DNA of 64,000 nucleotides, from assembly GCA_039821145.1 (NCBI GenBank), contig JBCBOS010000016.1:1-64000 (forward strand), given 5' to 3'. Of the stretch, positions 47,260-54,218 are shown piece after piece. The translations under genes and the position numbers were made by a program. Within the stretch, counting starts at the first letter, position 1; every line of letters starts with the position of its first letter. The notes under the pieces were generated by a model. It made no database searches. It saw nothing but the letters and a program-made list of their open reading frames with translations, and was not told where the DNA came from. The stretch comes from JBCCSZ01 sp039821145. GTDB taxonomy: Bacteria; Bacteroidota; Bacteroidia; Chitinophagales; Saprospiraceae.

Positions 47260-48195
47260 TTATTGTGATTTGATCAACTTATGTGTTTCCATTGCATTTC
47301 CTGTGTAGACTTGGAAGAAGTACAATCCCTCCGCCCACTGGCTTGCATCGATGGTGTGGTTGTCGGCAGCATCCGGAGCAATCTGGGCAAAATGGACTTG
47401 CTTTCCGCTGACATCCATGACGCGAAGGCTCAGTGTGTGAACTCTCTGGGAAGCCAACTGTACGGATAGTTGTGTCTGGAAAGGATTGGGAGCAAATTGC
47501 AATTGGGTTTCCTGGGCCTCTTGCAAGCTGGAGGAGTTTCTGTTGACCACTTCGCCAGTATCCAACAAGCACTTCTCGCAGTTTATGTAAAAACTGCCGC
47601 TGTATTCAACATTGTCCGAGTTGGTTGCACTTCTTTTTGCGCTGCACGTTGGAAAGTTGAAGGCATCACAGCTGAAAATCTCCCGTGAGTCTGTGTTGTC
47701 ATCCACGGGGTAATCCGAACCATCGGCTGTCTGTAGTCGCACTGTATATGCAAGGGCCGAAGGCTCGCCCTCTTTTCTTGCGCACAAATTTTTGTACCAT
47801 ACGGGCCGCGTGACAATCCCCTCAAAAATGGGGATGCCGCTGCGGTACTCTCCCTCAAATTTGAAGGTGTACACGGGCTTGATGGACAACGGAACGCCAT
47901 CTATGTCAATGGATACATAGAGTTCGGGCAGAGAGCGGGGCAGAGAATATGAGGCCCCTACGATGGGAAGAGAAGCCAGATTGGCTACTTTCACTTTTAT
48001 TTTGAAGTCACCTGCACAGGCACCTTCGTCACCACCTCCTCCTTCTTCAAAATCCATGACGATCGCATCATTGGCATCGCCATTTCCTCCATTGTCGCCA
48101 CCTCTGTTGGTGAACTGTGCTTGCAGGGAGGAGCCAAACAATAGCAACCCCCACAGAAGGCATACATCTGCCCACTTCATAAACCTGATTTCCAT
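47260..48195 (-). CDS. T9SS type A six-cysteine protein, tandem copy 5
   Basis: A 311-residue paralogue. Core landmarks are DEGACAG, IKVKVANLASLPIVGASYSL, NLC, IFSCDAFNFPTC and NCEKC. The half between the signal peptide and the first Cys is nearly identical to copy 6 (DFEEGGGGDEGACAG in both). The sorting domain is like copy 4. Gap to copy 4 is 20 nt. It looks like a recent duplicate shaped by recombination between neighbours. Confidence 0.85.
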   Translation of the reverse strand: MEIRFMKWADVCLLWGLLLFGSSLQAQFTNRGGDNGGNGDANDAIVMDFEEGGGGDEGACAGDFKIKVKVANLASLPIVGASYSLPRSLPELYVSIDIDGVPLSIKPVYTFKFEGEYRSGIPIFEGIVTRPVWYKNLCARKEGEPSALAYTVRLQTADGSDYPVDDNTDSREIFSCDAFNFPTCSAKRSATNSDNVEYSGSFYINCEKCLLDTGEVVNRNSSSLQEAQETQLQFAPNPFQTQLSVQLASQRVHTLSLRVMDVSGKQVHFAQIAPDAADNHTIDASQWAEGLYFFQVYTGNAMETHKLIKSQ

Positions 48196-48213
48196 AACCT
48201 GATTGTTTAATTT

Positions 48214-49146
48214 TTAGTTTGATTTGATCAATTTGTGTGTTTTGATGGCATCGCCACTATCGACTTGGAAAAAGTACAATCCACTCGCCCATTGACTCGC
48301 GTCTATGGTGTAATTGTCTTTGGCGTCCGGGGCAATCTGGGTAGAATAGAGTTGCTTTCCGCTGACATCCAAAACGCGAAGGGTCAGCATGTGAACTCTC
48401 TGGGAGGCAAGCTGCACAGAAAGTTGTGCCTCAAAAGGGTTGGGAGAAAAATGGATGTTGGTTTCTTGGGCCTCTAATGAGCTAGAGGAGCTTCTGACAT
48501 CTGATATGCCAATTCTGTCTAAGCACTTGGTACAATTTACGGCAAAAGTACCCTTAAATGCAACATTATCTGAATTATCATTTCCCTCATCTCCACTGCA
48601 TGTAGGGAAGGTGAACGCCACACAGCTAAAAACGTCACCCCGATCTGTATTCTCTTGTATGGGATAGTCAAAACCATTGTCGGTCTGCAATCTCAGGCGG
48701 TATCTCATATTTGGTGCGTCCGCACTGTTTTCGCAAAAATCTTCATATGAAATGCTGCGGCTTGCATATCCCTCAAAAATGGGGGCTCCTCTGCGGTACT
48801 CTCCCTTGAACTTGAACAAGTCAATGGGGGCAACAACAAGAGGCAATCCCGGAACATCAATGGAGAGGTAAAGTCTGGGAAGAGAACGAGGCAGGGAATA
48901 GGAGCGATCCAGAACCGGGGATGAAGTCAAGTTGGCAACCATGACTTTAAACTTGAGAGCACCTGCACAGGCACCTTCGTCGCCTCCTCCTCCTTCTTCA
49001 AAATCCATGACGATCGCATCGTTGGCATCTCCATTGGATCCATCATCACCATCTCTACCGAAAAATTGAGCTTGCAGGGAAGAGCCAAACAACAGCAATC
49101 CCCATAGTAGGCACAAATCTGCCCACTTAATAGACCTGATTTCCAT
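48214..49146 (-). CDS. T9SS type A six-cysteine protein, tandem copy 6 (first gene of the row)
   Basis: A 310-residue paralogue and the promoter-proximal gene. Signal peptide LCLLWGLLLFGSSLQAQ. Core: DEGACAG, FKVMVANLTSSPVLDRSYSL, DFC, VFSCVAFTFPTC, NCTKC. Sorting domain LTLRVLDVSGKQLYSTQ and GLYFFQVDSGDAIKTHK. Gap to copy 5 is 18 nt. The upstream 440 bp, shared with the divergent sigma gene, hold hairpins and the TTACCTTTTT motif. Confidence 0.85.
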   Translation of the reverse strand: MEIRSIKWADLCLLWGLLLFGSSLQAQFFGRDGDDGSNGDANDAIVMDFEEGGGGDEGACAGALKFKVMVANLTSSPVLDRSYSLPRSLPRLYLSIDVPGLPLVVAPIDLFKFKGEYRRGAPIFEGYASRSISYEDFCENSADAPNMRYRLRLQTDNGFDYPIQENTDRGDVFSCVAFTFPTCSGDEGNDNSDNVAFKGTFAVNCTKCLDRIGISDVRSSSSSLEAQETNIHFSPNPFEAQLSVQLASQRVHMLTLRVLDVSGKQLYSTQIAPDAKDNYTIDASQWASGLYFFQVDSGDAIKTHKLIKSN

Positions 49147-49588
49147 AACTATTTGATTTAAAATTTTAAAAATAATAAATTTGAAGCTTCTTTAGTATCA
49201 GCTATCTTGTTATGGAACGCGACACTCCTATGGATGGCTCACTAAAGTTACCTTCCGGCCAAAAGGCCGGAAGGTACTCATAAAGAATACACCAGTAGTA
49301 TTCTGACAAACTTTGGGGCATTTATTTTCAACCCGGCCCTTTTTCATGCCGGGCGTAGTTTTCATAGCTTTGCTTTACTGGATTAAGTCGATTCGCTCAA
49401 AAAGGTAATCGCAGAAAGATCATTTTTTTCAAAAAAATTTCGTCTTCCAGCTTCAATCCACCCCAACAGACTGATAGTCAGCAACTTATCTCAATATCTT
49501 CCATAGCGTGTTGAATTAAGTGTAAAAAAATCATTCAATTTCACATTACCTTTTTTCCGTCAGGGTACTTAAATAGATCGAAGGGCAC
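49147..49588. promoter_or_regulatory. Divergent control region of locus 2
   Basis: It lies between the six-gene row (minus) and the sigma gene (plus). A perfect 12-bp stem with a 4-nt loop, TACCTTCCGGCC/GGCCGGAAGGTA, is at 49249-49276, and a CCCGGC/GCCGGG hairpin is at 49332-49353; both fall in the leader of the secreted-protein row. TTACCTTTTT faces the row at 49408-49399. TTACCTTTT at 49546-49554 faces the sigma gene, ending 34 nt before its ATG. The hairpins could act as attenuators or RNA stabilisers. The motifs could be sigma-dependent promoter elements. All regulatory roles are inferred. Confidence 0.5.
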
Positions 49589-50173
49589 ATGAAGGAGTTA
49601 ACCAACCGGGACATCATCCAAATGCTACAATCCCGCGATGAGACAACCAACGAGGAGGTGTTCAAATACCTGTATCGGTTCTCTTTCAAGACCATCAAAG
49701 GGTACATCTTAAAACGCAACGGAAGTCAGCAGGATGCTGATGATGTTTTTCAGGACGGGCTCATCAGCCTCTACATGATGGCCCGACAGGGAAAACTGGC
49801 CCCCGATACCAAAATAGAGGCCTACCTGTTTACTGTCTGTCGCAATCGCTGGCACAAAAACATGGGAAAGGCTCCTGCCAAGGTAGAACTGGACCAGGTG
49901 CATCAGAGTGTCCCAGAGGAAGACCTCCAAATACAGAAGATACTCGACAAAGAGCGCCAGCAGATGGTATCTCAATGGATCAATCGGATTGGAGAAGATT
50001 GTCGTAAAGTGCTGACATACTACTACTTCGAACGACTCAAGATGAAGGAGATCATGGAAAAACTCCAATATTCCAGCGAACAAGTCGTCAAAAACAAGAA
50101 GTACAACTGTATGAAGAAACTGCGAGCAATCATACTCGAAAATCCAGAAAGCAAAAGTTTGATGACCAGCTAA
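49589..50173 (+). CDS. Sigma-70 family RNA polymerase sigma factor (locus 2)
   Basis: A 194-residue ECF-like factor. Region 2 has DADDVFQDGLISLYMMARQG and IEAYLFTVCRNRW. Region 4 has LTYYYFERLKMKEIMEKLQY and QVVKNKKYNCMKKLR. It is homologous over its length to the sigma factor at 21310. It is followed after 12 nt by the TPR membrane protein and is divergent from the secreted-protein/CHAT row. It probably controls genes outside or inside this locus; the target promoter is unknown. Confidence 0.93.
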   Translation: MKELTNRDIIQMLQSRDETTNEEVFKYLYRFSFKTIKGYILKRNGSQQDADDVFQDGLISLYMMARQGKLAPDTKIEAYLFTVCRNRWHKNMGKAPAKVELDQVHQSVPEEDLQIQKILDKERQQMVSQWINRIGEDCRKVLTYYYFERLKMKEIMEKLQYSSEQVVKNKKYNCMKKLRAIILENPESKSLMTS

Positions 50174-50185
50174 TAAAACACTCTT

Positions 50186-50920
50186 ATGGAAGAAGAAGCT
50201 ATGTTCGACAAGATAGAAGCCTACCTCCTGGGACAACTCAACGAGGCAGACAAAACCGCTTTTGATCAGCAAATCCAAGCTGACAAAGAACTGGCTCAAG
50301 AAGTACAAGTCCAACGCCTTCTACTCGAACAGGTAGAGACCCTGGGAGCATTGGACATGAAAGAACGCCTACAGGGCATCCAGCAACAAGTCAGAAAAGA
50401 AGAAATCAACCACCGAAGACGTTATTGGATTTTTGCCACTGCCGCTGCTGTACTGGCTCTGTTGCTGTACGTATTCTTGGGACCAAGCCTGCAGAACACC
50501 TCCACCGAACAAATCTACGCCTCGCATTATGAACCTTATCAGCTTTCCTTCGGCAGCAGGGCAGGTGGCAACGAACAAGCCCTCATCCAAGCTGGTAGCC
50601 TCTACACCCAGCAACGATACGAACAAGCCCTTCCCTTGATCGAACAACTCCTGGAAAGTGAACCAGACAATTCAAGACTCCTACTCGCTAAGGGTATATG
50701 CTATATGGAAAGCAAAGACTTCGGCAAGGCGTTGAACACCTTTCAGCAATTGATCGACCGCAATGATTCCTTTTACCTGCAGCAAGCTCTGTGGTATTCG
50801 GCCTTGGCACATCTTCAGCTCGGCAATGCAATAGATGCCCGAAAGCTCCTGGAACGAATGCAGGGTTCGACAGAAAACTTTAAAAAAAAGGAAAGTCGGG
50901 AGATATTGGAAGTGATGTGA
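50186..50920 (+). CDS. Single-pass membrane TPR protein, putative anti-sigma partner (locus 2)
   Basis: A 244-residue homologue of the protein at 20534. The cytoplasmic acidic helical part is IEAYLLGQLNEADKTAFDQQ. A basic stop (NHRRRYW) precedes the membrane helix (IFATAAAVLALLLYVFL, about 78-94). The outer part begins IYASHYEPYQL, followed by TPR units (LYTQQRYEQALPLIEQLLE, AKGICYMESKDFGKALNTFQ, YSALAHLQLGNAIDARKLLE). An ATG five codons downstream (50201) is also possible. With its short gap to the sigma gene it should be translated together with it. Confidence 0.82.
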   Translation: MEEEAMFDKIEAYLLGQLNEADKTAFDQQIQADKELAQEVQVQRLLLEQVETLGALDMKERLQGIQQQVRKEEINHRRRYWIFATAAAVLALLLYVFLGPSLQNTSTEQIYASHYEPYQLSFGSRAGGNEQALIQAGSLYTQQRYEQALPLIEQLLESEPDNSRLLLAKGICYMESKDFGKALNTFQQLIDRNDSFYLQQALWYSALAHLQLGNAIDARKLLERMQGSTENFKKKESREILEVM

Positions 50921-50933
50921 CCCGAATGAGACA

Positions 50934-51467
50934 TCACCCCAAAATCTTCGTTCGATAATCTTCGATGCTCTTCTCCACAATCTGGAGGGCCAAAAATTTG
51001 GACTGGAAATCTTCGATGACCACCGTTTTGTTTTCGAGCTTTTTGTAATCCTCGAAAAAGGTGCGCATCTCCCGGAGGAGGTGGGCAGGCAACTCGCTGA
51101 TGTCGTTGTAGTGGTTGACGCTCATGTCGCCCTCGGCCACAGCGATGATCTTGTCGTCAGCCTCGCCATTGTCCACCATGCGCATCACGCCGATGACCTT
51201 GGCAGGGACCAGGCAGAAGGGGACGATTTCGATTTGGGAGAGGATGAGGATGTCCAAAGGATCCTTGTCGTCGCAATAAGTCTGTGGGATGAAGCCGTAA
51301 TTGGCCGGATAGTATACCGAGGAGTACAGCACGCGATCCATCTTCAGCAGGCCCGTTTCCTTGTCGAGTTCGTACTTGGCGCGCGAGCCTCGGGGAATCT
51401 CCACAATGCCAGTGACATATTCGGGTGTGAGTCTACCTGTCTTGATGGAGTGCCAGGGATTTTGCAT
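50934..51467 (-). CDS. ppa: Inorganic pyrophosphatase (family I)
   Basis: A 177-residue family I soluble pyrophosphatase that hydrolyses PPi and so drives biosynthesis. Key segments are VEIPRGSRAKYELDKETG, VYYPANYGFIPQTYCDDKDPLD (the DxDPxD-type metal site), VIGVMRMVDNGEADDKIIAV and HFFEDYK-like TFFEDYKKLENK. ATG 51467 gives the usual start MQNPWHSI; ATG 51497 would add ten residues. It is convergent with the TPR gene and unrelated to locus 2. Confidence 0.93.
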   Translation of the reverse strand: MQNPWHSIKTGRLTPEYVTGIVEIPRGSRAKYELDKETGLLKMDRVLYSSVYYPANYGFIPQTYCDDKDPLDILILSQIEIVPFCLVPAKVIGVMRMVDNGEADDKIIAVAEGDMSVNHYNDISELPAHLLREMRTFFEDYKKLENKTVVIEDFQSKFLALQIVEKSIEDYRTKILG

Positions 51468-51686
51468 CTTCAGTGTTTTTCTCGTGCTTGTCGGCATCAT
51501 GGGACGTTTTTTTGTGACTTGGTTGATTTTGCTGCAAAGGTGCATCTTTTTTGGACGCCATGCAAAGGATGTTTCCACTCAAACAATCTGCCACCGCAGA
51601 ACAATGGCCCCCCTTTCAGAGGCCCCAGCTGGGAAGGGGCGCAAAATGCTGAAAAAACAGTATCTTCGGCCATCATCCAACGACCT

Positions 51687-52544
51687 ATGACTCACTGCCA
51701 AACTTTCACCACCACCATCATTGTTTTGTTGGGCATTTTCTGCTGCAGCTGTGATCCTCAACCCACAACAGAGTCCTCCCCGGAGGAGCCTTTTCTGGAA
51801 GTCATACAGCCCAAATTTCAGCAGATGCTCGATTCGAAAAACTTGACCGGAGCCATCCTCATTGTCAACCCAAGCAAAAGGGTGATGCATTCCAATGACT
51901 TTTCCTATTGCCAAAAGCCCCATTTGCCTGCCTCTACTTTCAAAATCCCCCACTCCATGATTGCCCTGGAATTGGGCATTGTCCAAAACGACTCCAGCAT
52001 CCTTCGATGGGATGGGCAGCCTCGGGGGATGAAAATCTGGGAGGAAGACCTCTCCTTGCACCAAGCCTTTCGCCGTTCTTGTGTCCCATGCTATCAGGGC
52101 ATCGCTCGCCGCGTGGGCGTGGACCGAATGAATCGACAATTGGAAAAATTGTCATTCGGCCAAATGCAAGTCGACTCCTCCAACTTGGATCGGTTCTGGC
52201 TCGTGGGAAACTCCCACATTTCGATGCAGCAAGAAATTGATTTTTTGCAAAGACTCCATGATGAGCAACTGCCCATACAGACAAAGACGAGCAACATCCT
52301 CAAAAAAATCCTGGTCGACGAAGCGGGACCAGATTATGTACTGCGTGGAAAAACAGGTTGGAGTCGGGATGAAAACAATGAGAACAACAACGGCTGGTAT
52401 GTCGGCTATTTGGAGCGAGGAGAAGCCACCTACTTTTTTGCCACCAACATCGAACCCAAGCCCGAATTCGACATGGCACACTTCCCTTCCGTTCGCAAAC
52501 AAATCACGCTGGAAGCACTGGCCCAACTCAGGCTTTTCGACTGA
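51687..52544 (+). CDS. Class D beta-lactamase (OXA-like)
   Basis: A 285-residue exported serine beta-lactamase. The leader TIIVLLGIFCCSC allows a lipoprotein-type cleavage. The active-site motif is STFK (Ser83, Lys86) in PASTFKIPHSMIALELG. Then come SCV (Ser131, SxV), FGQ at 157-159 where OXA enzymes usually have YGN, FWLVGNSHIS with the conserved Trp171, and KTGWS (222-226). The set and spacing are those of class D. It is probably chromosomal, with no mobile element or regulator near. The changed YGN motif makes the spectrum uncertain. ATG 51687 chosen. Confidence 0.9.
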   Translation: MTHCQTFTTTIIVLLGIFCCSCDPQPTTESSPEEPFLEVIQPKFQQMLDSKNLTGAILIVNPSKRVMHSNDFSYCQKPHLPASTFKIPHSMIALELGIVQNDSSILRWDGQPRGMKIWEEDLSLHQAFRRSCVPCYQGIARRVGVDRMNRQLEKLSFGQMQVDSSNLDRFWLVGNSHISMQQEIDFLQRLHDEQLPIQTKTSNILKKILVDEAGPDYVLRGKTGWSRDENNENNNGWYVGYLERGEATYFFATNIEPKPEFDMAHFPSVRKQITLEALAQLRLFD

Positions 52545-53475
52545 TGCGCTCCCCCAACCAATCGATGATGTCTTGCATCACCTCATCCCGATTGATTTCA
52601 TTGAGCAATTCGTGGCGGGCATCCGGATAGAATTTGCAGTGTACATCTGAAAGACCTGCCTTTTTGTACTTTTCGAATACCTCCTGCACCCCTTTGGACT
52701 GATTGCCGACCGGGTCTTTGTCTCCTGCGATCAGCAAAACCGGTAGATCAGAAGGGGTCGTTTCATAGGCTTTGCTTCGATTGATTCGCAAGGCACCATG
52801 AATCAGATCATTGAAGAAGCCAGTGGTAAAAATGGGGCCACAATAGGGATCTTCCACATAGCGATCTACCTCGGCCTCGTCTCGACTGAGCCAATCAAAA
52901 GCCGTTCGATTGGGGCGAAATGCTTGGTTGTATTCCCCAAATGTCAATTTGTCCAACAATGGATTGCGCTTCAGTCTGCCTTGAAAGGTTTTGGCAAGAC
53001 CCGTCACCAACAAGCCCAATCCTTTCAAAAACAGGCCTGGATCACCTGCGGTGGCAGACAATACCACCCCATCGATTTCCCAGCCATAAATGCTGATGAA
53101 GTCCCGACTCAGCAATGATCCCATGCTGTGACCAAATAAAAAGACAGGGCAGTCAGGATGCTGCTTTCGAATCAACTGCAAAAACTGGTGCATATCCCCC
53201 AAGGCTTCCGTCCAAAAGCTGCTTTCCTCAAAATAGCCAACTTGCTCTGGCGTGCCCGCCGTGAGACCGTGCCCCCGATGATCATTGGCCCAAACCGCCA
53301 TTCCTTCTCGGTTGAGTCGCTCCGCAAATCGGTCATAGCGGGCAGCATGTTCTGCCATTCCATGCGCAATTTGTACAACGGCTTTGATCTTTTGGGAAGA
53401 AGGTGGCATCCAACGGTGGTAGTGGATGTCTTTGCCGGTAGGTGAGGGAAAGCTGGCGGTCGAGTAGGTTGTCAT
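52528..53475 (-). CDS. Alpha/beta hydrolase, monoacylglycerol lipase-like
   Basis: A 315-residue cytoplasmic serine hydrolase. QIAHGMAEHAARYDRFAERL and NDHRGHGLT form the oxyanion and early core, GHSMGS is the nucleophile elbow, LLIAGDKDPVG carries the acid, and DARHELLNE the catalytic His. The HGMAEH and GHG pattern fits the Hydrolase_4/lysophospholipase-monoglyceride lipase group. The last 17 nt overlap the beta-lactamase gene tail to tail. Substrate not determined. Confidence 0.9.
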   Translation of the reverse strand: MTTYSTASFPSPTGKDIHYHRWMPPSSQKIKAVVQIAHGMAEHAARYDRFAERLNREGMAVWANDHRGHGLTAGTPEQVGYFEESSFWTEALGDMHQFLQLIRKQHPDCPVFLFGHSMGSLLSRDFISIYGWEIDGVVLSATAGDPGLFLKGLGLLVTGLAKTFQGRLKRNPLLDKLTFGEYNQAFRPNRTAFDWLSRDEAEVDRYVEDPYCGPIFTTGFFNDLIHGALRINRSKAYETTPSDLPVLLIAGDKDPVGNQSKGVQEVFEKYKKAGLSDVHCKFYPDARHELLNEINRDEVMQDIIDWLGERISRKA

Positions 53476-53706
53476 GTGTTGGTGATGAGCTGATCAATGG
53501 ATTTCAATGGCAGCGCCCGCAACGAAAAGGCGCGGACATCCCAAGGTAAGGAAGTAATTTTGATTCCCTGCTTCCCTGGAGCTGTAAATTGCATTTGCAA
53601 AGCAGTGGGCAACATCCCCCATCTTTGGATCGTCAATGTTCGTGTCGGCAGTACAAGTTCACAAGAGTTTTTTGCCGGGCGGCAATAGAAAAGTGAATAT
53701 TTTAGT

Positions 53707-54010
53707 TACCTTTGCAGATACATTGTTGAATCTACTTTTTCAGTAACACAGGCTTTCACAAGCTTGCATTTCAAGGGATACAGTGTTATCTCCCAGCCGG
53801 ATGTTTGAATATAGACCAATGAAAGGCTTTTTCTTGCATACAGACAAGTTCACCAATATTGGCCTCCGGTTAATGATTTAAATGTAAGTTGCCCGTACTC
53901 TTGCCGCAATCACACATACCAACAGCGGCATCACCTAAGTACAACAACTTGAGTGTTACTAATTCAATATAGGTACGGTCAGGTTAAGTATAACCTGTCG
54001 TACTTTTTTA
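53707..54010 (+). ncRNA. Candidate small RNA between a -7-like element and a terminator
   Basis: TACCTTTG at 53707-53714 matches the -7 consensus exactly. About 260 nt later, GTACGGTCAGGTTA (53973-53986) and TAACCTGTCGTAC (53991-54003) form a stem with a small mismatch, followed by TTTTTTA. The transcript would be about 290 nt and contains only a 20-codon frame (MKGFFLHTDKFTNIGLRLMI at 53819). No known RNA family was recognised. It may instead be the leader of the gene at 54219 with an attenuator. Confidence 0.3.
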
Positions 54011-54218
54011 TTGACGCTGCTTTCCTGTTATTCGAATAATAAATTCTTGCTCCTTACATCGCGCTCTTACTTTCGATCTTTTGCTCGTGGCGTACATCGG
54101 TCGGTGAGTGAGGCCGCCAATTTACTTTTACACACAAATGACCAAAACGATGGTTGTCTGTCAAGAACTCGTTTCTAAAATACAAAAATTATGATAACTT
54201 AACAGAAAAACCAAAACC

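Noticed and set aside
43500..49146. Repeated DNA in the tandem array considered as a mobile element, CRISPR-like array or misassembly
   Set aside because: Each unit is a complete gene with its own signal peptide and sorting domain, and cores differ, so these are true paralogues.
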